In this document: positions 37,000 to 45,038 of the stretch, piece after piece
Position numbering within the stretch: the stretch's first letter is position 1
Layout of the letters: the number at the start of each line of letters is the position of its first letter
Assembly (NCBI RefSeq): GCF_025567265.1
Contig: NZ_JAOQJW010000020.1
Span: 1 to 64,000, forward strand
Reading direction: 5' to 3'
Source of the DNA: Dorea_A amylophila
Lineage (GTDB): Bacteria > Bacillota > Clostridia > Lachnospirales > Lachnospiraceae
Length of the DNA stretch: 64,000 nucleotides
The notes under the pieces: generated by a model
The model's database searches: none
The model's input: only the letters and a program-made list of their open reading frames with translations
Told to the model about the DNA's origin: nothing
Position numbers and translations under genes: made by a program

Positions 37000-37164
37000 G
37001 TGGCGAAAAGAAAACTGAACTATCGATTTCATAATCCAAATCCGGTGGAAGTAACCGCCGATTACATATTGAAAGTGATGATAGAAGCGAATACTGAGAA
37101 GGTGGAGAAGATATTGCGGGAGAATATGGTGCAGATGGAAGTAAATGAATGTGAACTGGGATAA
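37000..37164 (+). CDS. Small conserved element protein (54 aa)
   Basis: GTG-initiated 54-residue ORF beginning MAKRKLNYRFHNPNP and containing ADYILKVMIEAN. Similar short proteins accompany RepA_N/DnaC pairs in Clostridia integrative elements, as I recall. GGAGGAGG lies 13 nt upstream. No domain or function is known to me. Confidence 0.6.
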   Translation: MAKRKLNYRFHNPNPVEVTADYILKVMIEANTEKVEKILRENMVQMEVNECELG

Positions 37165-37355
37165 AGCGGATAGATGAGGAATGGATTGAAAGTCATTAAT
37201 ATGAAGTCTAAGGTGTATAATTTTGCCGAAAATTGCCGAAATGTAAATTATAATATAAAATATGAGATTTCATCTCATAAAACTATTGCTAAAATAAAAA
37301 AACGGAATATAATAAGGATATAGGCAAGAAGTTTGGACTAATGGAGGTAAATAAG

Positions 37356-38582
37356 ATGTTATGCCAATTTACAGTGAAAAATTTTAAGAGTATACGGGAT
37401 GAGGTAACATTTGACATGCAGGCTGCCGCCATTTCTGAGCATGAAGACAGAATTATAAAAGATAAAGATGAGGAATTATATTTACCGGTATCTGCTGTAT
37501 ACGGACCAAATGGTGGAGGCAAATCTAATGTTCTTGAAGCGTTACACAGTCTGGTTACGAAGGTGTTGAGACCATTATATGCTACAAGTAATAACGAAGA
37601 GATTGCAATAAAAATGAAAAAGCTTGTGATAGAGCCGTTTGCTTTTGATGAAGAAACAAGAAATGAGCCAACAGAATTTGAACTGTTTTTTAGAACGGCA
37701 ATGGCAGAGTATCGCTATGAATTAACCGTAAAAAAAGAAGTAATCGAATACGAAAGGTTGGATCGTATAAAATTAGAAACAGGGCGGAAATCAGCACTTT
37801 TTGAACGAGATGAAGATGAAATTAATTTGAAAGGTGCATTTGCAAGATTGAAAACCAGTGATGAATTATCCGATACATTGCCGTTGTTATCGTATCTTGG
37901 AATTACTTACAGCAAAAATGAAGTGGTACAGGATGTGCTTGACTGGTTTGATGAAGAGATTGATTTCCTGAATTATGGAAATCCTATGCAGGAATTACGA
38001 ATGGCTGTTTCTAAGTCAGAGGATGTAAAAAGACTGATGCTTCAGATGATTCAGGAGATGGATTTGGATATTGTAGATTTCCGTGTAGAAGAAAAGGAGA
38101 ATGACCGGATCGAAGTATTTACAAAACACGTAGTAGATGAATATGAAGCAGAATTGAATTTATTTGATGAATCCAGTGGAACAAAGAAATTATTTGGATT
38201 GCTCCCATTTATTGCAAAAAGTTTATTGAGAGGAACGACACTTGTGATTGATGAATTGGATGCAAAGATACATCCGGTATTACTTAAATACCTTATTATG
38301 ACTTTCAGTAATATGGAAAAAAATAAAAAGGGTGCACAGTTGATTTTTACATCACATGATCTGTCTACTATGAACAGTGAAGTATTCAGAAGAGATGAAA
38401 TCTGGTTTGTAGCAAAAGGAAACCGTCAGAACTCAAAATTATATTCTCTTGTAGAATTTAAAAATAAGAAAGGTGAATCTGTACGAAAGGATGCCAAGTT
38501 CGATAAACAGTATCTGGAAGGGAAATATGGTGCAGATCCATACCTCAGAAAGATTATAGATTGGGGGACGGTGAATGGCTAA
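37356..38582 (+). CDS. AAA/OLD-type ATPase (RloA-like), defence pair
   Basis: An ABC-type AAA ATPase of about 408 residues. Walker A is GPNGGGKSN (50-58), a signature-like ESSGTKKLF lies near 270 and Walker B is LVIDELDAKIHP near 296. The D-loop His follows. This is the AAA_15/AAA_21 class that pairs with RloB. GGAGG lies 8 nt upstream of ATG 37356. An ATG 15 nt earlier is inferior because it overlaps the GGAGG. The last 8 nt overlap rloB, so the pair is translationally coupled. Such pairs are found in defence islands. The exact mechanism is unsettled. Confidence 0.85.
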   Translation: MLCQFTVKNFKSIRDEVTFDMQAAAISEHEDRIIKDKDEELYLPVSAVYGPNGGGKSNVLEALHSLVTKVLRPLYATSNNEEIAIKMKKLVIEPFAFDEETRNEPTEFELFFRTAMAEYRYELTVKKEVIEYERLDRIKLETGRKSALFERDEDEINLKGAFARLKTSDELSDTLPLLSYLGITYSKNEVVQDVLDWFDEEIDFLNYGNPMQELRMAVSKSEDVKRLMLQMIQEMDLDIVDFRVEEKENDRIEVFTKHVVDEYEAELNLFDESSGTKKLFGLLPFIAKSLLRGTTLVIDELDAKIHPVLLKYLIMTFSNMEKNKKGAQLIFTSHDLSTMNSEVFRRDEIWFVAKGNRQNSKLYSLVEFKNKKGESVRKDAKFDKQYLEGKYGADPYLRKIIDWGTVNG

Positions 38583-39279
38583 AAGAGGCAGAAAAGAGAA
38601 AGACAACTGGAAGAAGAAACGTCGGCAGGAATATCTGGAGAAGAAAGAATTCCGCTACTACATTTTCTGCGAGGGACAAGCAACGGAACCTAAATATTTT
38701 CAAGGATTCAAACGGTATATTGAAGATAATCCCATTTATCGAGATATGGTTTTGATTGAAATTGAAGGCTGCCAGGCTGAGACGATGCGGGTAATCGGAA
38801 AGGCTGAAGAGTATGTGCGTGAGAATAAGATTACGAAAGGGCAGATATGGTGTGTCTATGATAAAGACAGTTTCCCATCCAGTGATGTCAATGGAGTAGT
38901 CCAGCGGGCAGAAGTATTAAATCAAAAGAATCCGGATATTCAGTATCATGCGGCGTGGAGTAACGAGTGTATCGAATTCTGGTTCATGTTACATTTTGCA
39001 TATTATACGGCAAATAATCACAGATCTGAGTATAAAAAGTTTTTGAATGAGAAATTTCAGGAACTGGGAATTGGGAAGTATGAGAAGAATATGGATGACA
39101 TATTTGAGACGCTGATGAATGGTGGAAATCCGAAGTTGGCAATTCGATATGCAAGACGGATTATTAACAATGGAAAAGGGAAAACACCTGCGGAGATAGC
39201 ACCAGGAACGAAGGTGTATGAGTTGGTGGAGGAACTGGCGAAGTATTTGCCGGGGAAACAGAAGAAATGTTTTGACTAG
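38575..39279 (+). CDS. rloB: RloB-like TOPRIM-type nuclease, defence pair
   Basis: A 234-residue RloB-family protein. FCEGQATEPKYF (residues 31-42; Glu33) and VYDKDSF (Asp96, Asp98) are the TOPRIM-like metal motifs. SNECIEFWFMLHF follows at 129-141 as in other RloB proteins. A basic N-terminus (RGRKEKDNWKKKRRQ) is typical. It overlaps the ATPase gene by 8 nt. In other genomes RloA/RloB genes sit in type I R-M loci, hence the name. Antiphage function is inferred from association. Confidence 0.87.
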   Translation: MAKRGRKEKDNWKKKRRQEYLEKKEFRYYIFCEGQATEPKYFQGFKRYIEDNPIYRDMVLIEIEGCQAETMRVIGKAEEYVRENKITKGQIWCVYDKDSFPSSDVNGVVQRAEVLNQKNPDIQYHAAWSNECIEFWFMLHFAYYTANNHRSEYKKFLNEKFQELGIGKYEKNMDDIFETLMNGGNPKLAIRYARRIINNGKGKTPAEIAPGTKVYELVEELAKYLPGKQKKCFD

Positions 39280-39294
39280 AGAGGAAGAGTGTGA

Positions 39295-39561
39295 ATGAAA
39301 GATTTAAGTAGAAATGTAAAATTATATTGTGATGTATGCGGTAATGATCAATTTTCAATAATAAATGATATTGACTGTGAATTAAAGGAGGCTCCAGATG
39401 AAACAAAGATGCAATGTTCGGATTGTGGAAAGATTTTCACGAAAGCTGAGTTGATTGAATTAAATCAAGAAGTAATAGAGGCTAATATAGAGGATATAAA
39501 AAAAGAGGCTGTTAAGGAATTTGAAAAAGAATTATCGAAAGTACTAAAGAAATGGAGATAG
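39295..39561 (+). CDS. Small zinc-ribbon protein
   Basis: An 88-residue protein with two CxxC knuckles (Cys12/Cys15 in CDVCG and Cys41/Cys44 in CSDCG), followed by a charged helix ending FEKELSKVLKKW. It is probably a zinc-ribbon adaptor. It lies 15 nt after rloB and 6 nt before the next gene, so it may belong to the same transcript. No family assigned. Confidence 0.65.
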   Translation: MKDLSRNVKLYCDVCGNDQFSIINDIDCELKEAPDETKMQCSDCGKIFTKAELIELNQEVIEANIEDIKKEAVKEFEKELSKVLKKWR

Positions 39562-39567
39562 TCTTAG

Positions 39568-40092
39568 ATGAACGAGGAAATTGTGAATTGTTTTAATATT
39601 GTAATAGAAGTTGTAAAAGGCGTAGCATTGTACGTTATGCCGATAGCGGCTTTTATTGTCTCACTTATTGCATTGAAACGTTCTAATGATACGATGAAGG
39701 TACAAGTTCAGTTATCAGAAGTGGAAGAAAAATTAAAGGAATATGAATTGGCATTAAAGAAACGTGAATTAGAAAAGATTCAAGCAGAAGAAAATAAGGA
39801 GAAAAAAGCTAATATAGAAGCAAGAGTTATTAAGATTTCAAAAGGAAGTTATAGATTGAAAGTGTGGAATTCAGGTAATGAAACAGCATATAATGTTGAG
39901 GTTTCTATTCCTAAAGAATATAGTGTCATTATTATGAAAGACAAGATGCCATTTGAATATCTTGAACCAGGAAATAGCTTTGAAGAATGTGTTGTAATAC
40001 ATATGCAATCAGCTCCTAAGTTTAAGGTGATTTCGAAATGGGAAGATGAAATGGGAAATGAATTTTTGAACGAGCAATTGCGTAGTTGTTGA
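39568..40092 (+). CDS. Membrane protein with coiled coil, unknown
   Basis: A 174-residue protein. One hydrophobic helix (about 15-37), then a coiled-coil segment (about 45-85; rich in Glu/Lys heptads), then a beta-rich domain (about 86-170; YRLKVWNSGNETAYNVEVSIP) resembling the small immunoglobulin-like folds found in phage-associated proteins. It lies 6 nt after the zinc-ribbon gene. No function known. Confidence 0.6.
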   Translation: MNEEIVNCFNIVIEVVKGVALYVMPIAAFIVSLIALKRSNDTMKVQVQLSEVEEKLKEYELALKKRELEKIQAEENKEKKANIEARVIKISKGSYRLKVWNSGNETAYNVEVSIPKEYSVIIMKDKMPFEYLEPGNSFEECVVIHMQSAPKFKVISKWEDEMGNEFLNEQLRSC

Positions 40093-40125
40093 AAATATGA
40101 ATAGGGAATACAGAAGGAGAAAACA

Positions 40126-40785
40126 GTGAAATTAAAGAATGTGATAGATAAGATCGAAAAATCAAAAAATCTGATAGAACTAATTATAATGTTTATAACT
40201 GCAATATGTACGGTCATTGGTGTATATTTGGGGTTTGCACAAATTAATTCAACTCTCAAAGAACAACGATTTTCTAATAGGTTAGAATTGGCAGATGATT
40301 TGATGAGTGAATATATGACTTTATCAAGTCATGGAAGTAAAGCAGTATTCTATTTAGTTGCCGATGCTAATGGTGAAGCTGATGAACTTATAAAAATAGA
40401 TAGTAATTATCCTAATTATATGCAAATGCATTCGGAAGAGTTAGAGAACATTAAAGGGAAGATTGCGGCGTATGGTTCTACTGAACTTGTAAATCTATTT
40501 TTTGATTCCTATAATAGTATTCAAATGAAACTTGAAAATGGTAAAGGAGATTTAGAATCGTATAAATATTATTTCTATTCAATGCCTTTGTTAGCATCGT
40601 GTATTAGATATGATTTGACAGGAGAAAAAGTAAATCCTTCAATTTTTTATAATTCTTCTATGCGCGAACTGAAAACATTGGAGGCAGCAAGCGGAATGGA
40701 AGATTTTCATGAGAAAATGATTTCTACAAATGATGAATTAGTGGAAAAGTATGGCTTGCCCAAGAAATTTATTTGGAAAGAATAA
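40126..40785 (+). CDS. Membrane-anchored protein, unknown (DUF4760-like?)
   Basis: A 219-residue protein with a GTG start and AAGGAG upstream. A single N-terminal transmembrane helix (about 18-40) precedes a helical soluble domain. The shape (one TM plus helical domain, QRFSNRLELADDLM) recalls DUF4760-type proteins often seen near defence genes. That resemblance is weak. It lies between the small membrane gene and the recombinase promoter. Confidence 0.55.
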   Translation: MKLKNVIDKIEKSKNLIELIIMFITAICTVIGVYLGFAQINSTLKEQRFSNRLELADDLMSEYMTLSSHGSKAVFYLVADANGEADELIKIDSNYPNYMQMHSEELENIKGKIAAYGSTELVNLFFDSYNSIQMKLENGKGDLESYKYYFYSMPLLASCIRYDLTGEKVNPSIFYNSSMRELKTLEAASGMEDFHEKMISTNDELVEKYGLPKKFIWKE

Positions 40786-40850
40786 TAAAGTATGTGTTGA
40801 AGAAAGTAGAACACTTATTAATGAAAGGGGTGATCTACTTCCTTTTTTTG

Positions 40851-40878
40851 TTTACAAATTCTTTTTTGGATATATAAT
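40851..40878 (+). promoter_or_regulatory. Promoter upstream of the serine recombinase
   Basis: TTTACA (40851-40856), 16-bp spacer, TATAAT (40873-40878) is a good vegetative-type promoter. A weak sigma-E-like -10 (GATACAGC, 40896-40903; consensus CATACANT) lies further downstream without a convincing -35. The sequence therefore does not show clear sporulation-only control. Confidence 0.55.
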
Positions 40879-40923
40879 AAAAGATGTAACAGAACGATAC
40901 AGCTATAACAGAGAGGTGATACT

Positions 40924-42483
40924 ATGAACATTGCAGCCTATTGTCGAGTCTCCACCGACAAAGCCGATCAGCTCAACAGTCTGGAAGCCCAAAAGGAATT
41001 TTTCTCAGAATACACAAAACGCACAGGGGACACTTTAGTAAGAGTATATGCAGATGAAGGCATTTCCGGAACTAAAATTAAAAATCGTAAAGAATTTCTT
41101 CGCATGATGGCTGATGCAGAGCAGGGATTATTTGATATGGTTGTTGTAAAAGACATCTCTCGTTTTGCAAGAAATACTGTAGATCTTTTACAAAATGTCC
41201 GTAAGCTAAAATCATTGGGAATCGAAACGCAGTTCTTAACCGCAAATATGACCAGCATGGGAAACAGCGAATTTGTACTTACCATCTTTGGAGCTCTAGC
41301 ACAGGAAGAAAGTGCCAATACTTCCAAGCGTGTAAAATTTGGAAAGAAGATGAACGCAGAAAAAGGACGAGTTCCGAATATTGTATATGGATACGACAAA
41401 ACAATCGGAGATTATTTTAATCTTGCAATCAATAAAGAAGAATCTAAAGTTGTACAGCAGATTTACAAGTGGTACACAGAAGAAGGTTACGGTGCTGCTA
41501 AGATTGCCAATATGCTAAATGAAAAAGGTTATAAGACAAAACGAAATTGCAAATGGAGTCAGAATGCAACTTGCCGTATTTTGACAAATGAAATATATAC
41601 TGGAAAAATTATCAATGGCAAGCAAGAAGTCAGTGATTTCCTAACAGGTCAGAGAAGAGATAAGGACGAGACAGAATGGATGGTAGTGGAGCGGCCGGAA
41701 CTTCGAATCATAGAAGATGAGACATTTGAAAAAGCACAGGAGATTTTAAGAGGCAGACATGATGCATTTAATCTTAGTCACGAACGGCAGAGTAATAAGC
41801 ATCTGTTTTCGACATTGATCAAATGTAAAGAATGTGGCTGGTCCTTCCGTAGAACGGTTCGTACTTATAAGAACACGTATGTACGGTGGGTATGCTCGGG
41901 GCGAAATGGCCGGGGCGTAGATAGCTGCCCCAATAAAACGGTTGTGGATGAGGAAGAACTCATTGAAGTTCTGCAGGAATATTTTACAAATGTATTGAAA
42001 CAAAAGAAAAAAGTGATTGCTCATGTGGTAAATGAGTTTCAGCGTGTATATAAAGCTAAAGATGAAAATGTAGAGTACGAAAAAGAATTAAATGCAGAAC
42101 TTGCTAAATTGCAAAAGACCAGACAAAAATATATGGATATGTATACGGATGATTTGATTTCTCGTGAAGAGTTGAATGAGAAGATTGGTGGTTCTCGCCA
42201 GGAAATGGAACGAATAGAAAATGAACTCAAGATGGTATCTTATCATTTAACCAAAGGGGAACAGTTAGAGAATATTTTAAATAATACATTTAAAGAAATT
42301 GAAGACATTACTGATGTACACCAGATGACCAATCAGCAGTTAAAGCGATTGATTCAGAAGATAGAAGTAGATAAGGATGGAAATGTAGATATTTATTTAC
42401 GCTTGCTTGGAGATCTTGGGTTAGATGAGTCTGTATTAATTGAAGAAAATGAAACCGTTCTAAATTGTGACGACCAAACATAA
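40924..42483 (+). CDS. Large serine recombinase of the spoIIID element
   Basis: A 519-residue site-specific recombinase. The catalytic domain (1-150) starts MNIAAYCRVSTD with Arg8 and nucleophile Ser10. A recombinase domain (about 160-270) follows, then a zinc-ribbon domain (CKECG near 301, paired Cys near 324-335) and a long coiled coil (about 370-455). This is the SpoIVCA/TndX layout. The stop codon TAA (42481-42483) lies across the right attachment core. After excision, the joined site on the circle would read ACA TAT AGT and add 17 codons (to 33037). GAGAGGTGA precedes the ATG. Confidence 0.93.
   Translation: MNIAAYCRVSTDKADQLNSLEAQKEFFSEYTKRTGDTLVRVYADEGISGTKIKNRKEFLRMMADAEQGLFDMVVVKDISRFARNTVDLLQNVRKLKSLGIETQFLTANMTSMGNSEFVLTIFGALAQEESANTSKRVKFGKKMNAEKGRVPNIVYGYDKTIGDYFNLAINKEESKVVQQIYKWYTEEGYGAAKIANMLNEKGYKTKRNCKWSQNATCRILTNEIYTGKIINGKQEVSDFLTGQRRDKDETEWMVVERPELRIIEDETFEKAQEILRGRHDAFNLSHERQSNKHLFSTLIKCKECGWSFRRTVRTYKNTYVRWVCSGRNGRGVDSCPNKTVVDEEELIEVLQEYFTNVLKQKKKVIAHVVNEFQRVYKAKDENVEYEKELNAELAKLQKTRQKYMDMYTDDLISREELNEKIGGSRQEMERIENELKMVSYHLTKGEQLENILNNTFKEIEDITDVHQMTNQQLKRLIQKIEVDKDGNVDIYLRLLGDLGLDESVLIEENETVLNCDDQT
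42478..42482 (+). repeat. Right attachment core ACATA (attR of skin-like element)
   Basis: Second copy of the core at 32981-32985. It contains the last codon (ACA) and the first two bases of the stop codon of the recombinase, and at the same time the His38 codon of spoIIID in a different frame. Confidence 0.88.
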
Positions 42484-42631
42484 AGACTGCACCGACCGCC
42501 TGGAGCAGATCAACCCAACCCTGGCGCAGAGCGTCCGTAAAGTTCTTGATGTGAACAAGCAGGAACGCCACATTCGTGGCGGACTTGCCACTCGGGAAAA
42601 ATATCTACATCAGCATCGGCATGCAGGATAA
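42479..42631 (+). CDS. spoIIID: SpoIIID, C-terminal part (interrupted gene)
   Basis: Starting from the CAT at 42479-42481 the frame reads His-Lys-Asp-Cys-Thr-Asp-Arg-Leu-Glu-Gln and continues through INPTLAQSVRKVLDV and IRGGLATREKYLHQH to TAA at 42629. It aligns with the B. subtilis protein from residue 38 on (HKDLTERLPEINPDL; RHLRGGEATKLKY). It has no start codon. Joined to 32871-32984 it gives an 87-residue SpoIIID. Its GC content matches the chromosome, not the element. A terminator follows at 42712-42786. Confidence 0.93.
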   Translation, partial: HKDCTDRLEQINPTLAQSVRKVLDVNKQERHIRGGLATREKYLHQHRHAG

Positions 42632-42711
42632 AGAGAGTAACAGAACAAAAAGCTCTTATAATTTCGGACATCAACGAGTCGATTTCATGGGATAAAAGAT
42701 AACAACAGAAC

Positions 42712-42786
42712 AAAAAACTCCGCACAGATATTCTGGAGAAGCATCATATATAGACGATTCATTCGAATATCCTTGCGGAGTTTTTA
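42712..42786. terminator. Bidirectional terminator after spoIIID
   Basis: AAAAACTCCGCA (42713-42724) pairs with TGCGGAGTTTTT (42774-42785). An inner GATATTC/GAATATC stem supports it. It serves spoIIID and the convergent transporter gene. Confidence 0.85.
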
Positions 42787-42846
42787 TACAACTAATTATT
42801 TCCAAGAATTATGATGTCTCGAATTGTAAAAACACAGCCTTCATAA

Positions 42847-44016
42847 TCATAAGAACAACATCACCAGTTTAAAGATCCAGTTGGCGGCGACCCCGGCGCA
42901 GAGTCCACCGATCGTGTGGCTTAAAATTGCCTTTCCGGTTAGCTTGTTCACTTTAAGTGAAGACATCATAGCCACATGTGTGCTGAGGTATCCGCTCCAG
43001 CACATGCACATTGCAGTGAATACGGCTACGTCATTGGCGAGGACGGTTCCGGCTTCTGCCATGTGCGGTACTAGTCCGATTGCGGCACCGGCAGCACCGA
43101 GTGCCGTGATCGGAACGGAGATTCCGGATGCATCTGTGAATCCAAAAAGCGGTGATAAGATGAATTCAAGCTTCTTTCCAAGCCATGGAAGGAAAGCGAT
43201 TCCTTCATAAGCGGCACCGGTGTAAGTTCCGTCTGCAGATGCGCCGTTGGTCAGCATCATGACCAGTGTACAGATGGTGATAACGCCCGGGATGATGGCA
43301 AGGCCGACATCCACACCGTTTTTACCACCCTCAAGAAGTGCCTCGATGGCACGTCCGCCGATGCCTCCGTCACGGATCTCGCGGGTATTCATGATGGCAT
43401 CCATGTCTTCGTGTTCTTCGAACTGTATGCAGTATTCTTCGGTTCCATATTCTTTCTTGGTGAAATGAAGCATGATGCGGACACTGATGATACTGCCGAT
43501 TATAGCGGAAAAGTTACCGACCAGTACAGCAGTTCCGGCGTGTCCACCTTTTAACTTCAGACCGATCATGAATGTACTTACAATCAGTCCCATTCCGAAA
43601 GATGTTCCAAGGTTCGTTAAAGCCGGAAGCTGGAATTTCTTGAAATATTTACGGAAATTCTTATCTTCAGCAAGTCCCAGGATTGCCGGATTGTCGGACA
43701 GATAAGTAGTGATTACACCGAGTGCTGCGGCACCCGGCAGATTATAAAGTGGCTTCATCAGCGGTGACAGTAATTTATTCACCATCGAAATGACACCGAA
43801 TTCTGAGAACAGTCCTGAAATGGCTCCGGCAAGAACTGCGATTGCCATAATATAGAAGACTGTCTCAAGAAGCAGCTGGTAGCCGGTGTTCATCAATGTG
43901 TTCAGCATATTGACACCGCCCATTTTCATACCCATACCACCGAAAATTCCTAAAAAGATTGCCAGAAAGACGAATCCTTCAAGACTGATGGATTTTTTTG
44001 TTCTTTTGTTTCCCAT
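42847..44016 (-). CDS. CD0519/CD1768-type membrane protein (nucleoside-recognition/Gate domain)
   Basis: A 389-residue polytopic membrane protein with about ten hydrophobic helices and two Gate/nucleoside-recognition-like repeats. NPAILGLAEDKNF and SGISVPITALGAAG are conserved-looking loops. An acidic cytoplasmic segment (EEHEDMDAIMNTRE) lies in the middle. The family is widespread in Clostridia and probably a transporter of unknown substrate. GGAGG precedes the ATG. It is divergent from the TetR gene, which may regulate it. Confidence 0.8.
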   Translation of the reverse strand: MGNKRTKKSISLEGFVFLAIFLGIFGGMGMKMGGVNMLNTLMNTGYQLLLETVFYIMAIAVLAGAISGLFSEFGVISMVNKLLSPLMKPLYNLPGAAALGVITTYLSDNPAILGLAEDKNFRKYFKKFQLPALTNLGTSFGMGLIVSTFMIGLKLKGGHAGTAVLVGNFSAIIGSIISVRIMLHFTKKEYGTEEYCIQFEEHEDMDAIMNTREIRDGGIGGRAIEALLEGGKNGVDVGLAIIPGVITICTLVMMLTNGASADGTYTGAAYEGIAFLPWLGKKLEFILSPLFGFTDASGISVPITALGAAGAAIGLVPHMAEAGTVLANDVAVFTAMCMCWSGYLSTHVAMMSSLKVNKLTGKAILSHTIGGLCAGVAANWIFKLVMLFL

Positions 44017-44327
44017 AAAAAACCTCCAATATTTTATACACGTATTTTATCCAAGTTTCCCAGCTTATATAAAACGCATAGTAATAAGATACTATATAAT
44101 TAAATGAAAGTCAATCATTGTTTACAAATTGTGCATATAAGATAAAATGATAGTAGATAATAAAAATAAATTATGCATAATTATTGTGAATTGAAAAAAT
44201 TTTATTGAAATGCTAATATAAAAATGGATATATTAATAGAAGAGATAAATAAATCGGATGTATGAAATGTTGTTAAAAATTGCAAAAAGTTAAAATTAAG
44301 GAAGAGAATGAAGGAGGACAGCAGACT

Positions 44328-45005
44328 GTGGCAACAGTTGGAGGAAACAGACAGGAAAAGAGAAAAAGGATTATGTCGTATTTCATCAATGCGACAATTG
44401 AATTAATGGAAAAAGAAGGAATTGAGAATCTGACGATCAGGAAGGTTGCAGAACAGGCAAAATACAACAGTGCAACGCTGTATCATTATTTCTCTAATCT
44501 GGATGAACTGGAATTATTTGCAAGTGTAAAATGTCTGGATGAATATATGCAGGAAACGTTGATACACAAGGCCGAGGGAAAGGATTTTCAGGAGTGGTAT
44601 CTGGGACAGTGGCGCTGCTTTTGCAGACATTCGTTCCAGAGACCGAGAATCTATAACTTCTTATTCTTCAGTCCGGAAGGGACACAGAACCTGAATGAGG
44701 TTTTCCGGAGATATTATGAGATTTATCCAAATGAAAAGGAAGAAAAGACAGAAGATTACGAAGGATTTTTGAAAGAAGGAGATTTCTTCAAACGCAACGA
44801 AGATCTGCTAAGAGATGTGATCAGAGAAAGAAATTATGAGATATCTGAGCAGGAGATCAAAGAACTGAATGAAATGAGTGTGCTGATCTATCGGGGAATG
44901 CTTGCAATCATGCGAAGTGACAGGGACAAGCCGACGGTAGACGAGGCGGTGGATAAGACAGTCAGATATCTGGCGAAGACACTGGATGCGTATCATCTGG
45001 GATAG
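44328..45005 (+). CDS. TetR-family regulator
   Basis: A regulator of about 225 residues. The N-terminal helix-turn-helix is typical (IENLTIRKVAEQAKYNSATLYHYFSNLDEL, about residues 32-61). The ligand domain is divergent. GTG 44328 is preferred because AAGGAGG lies 10 nt upstream. The reported frame extends to TTG 44280 without a site. It is divergent from the Gate-domain transporter across a 311-nt intergenic region and 34 nt upstream of a response regulator. Confidence 0.88.
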   Translation: MATVGGNRQEKRKRIMSYFINATIELMEKEGIENLTIRKVAEQAKYNSATLYHYFSNLDELELFASVKCLDEYMQETLIHKAEGKDFQEWYLGQWRCFCRHSFQRPRIYNFLFFSPEGTQNLNEVFRRYYEIYPNEKEEKTEDYEGFLKEGDFFKRNEDLLRDVIRERNYEISEQEIKELNEMSVLIYRGMLAIMRSDRDKPTVDEAVDKTVRYLAKTLDAYHLG

Positions 45006-45038
45006 AGTAAGATATAATCTGGAAGGAGGTATTTCCTT

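Larger units (their letters stand above)
32981..42477 (+). mobile_element. Skin-like element interrupting spoIIID (9,497 bp)
   Basis: The element is bounded by ACATA direct repeats inside spoIIID, with a large serine recombinase as its last gene. Interior genes are AT-richer than the flanks and of plasmid/defence type: phosphoesterase, RepA_N-like, DnaC-like, RloA/RloB-like, and three small unknowns. No structural phage genes or conjugation genes are visible. The arrangement parallels skin in sigK of B. subtilis and C. difficile, where mother-cell excision rebuilds the regulator gene. Developmental excision here is an inference. The restored reading frame is directly seen. Confidence 0.9.
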
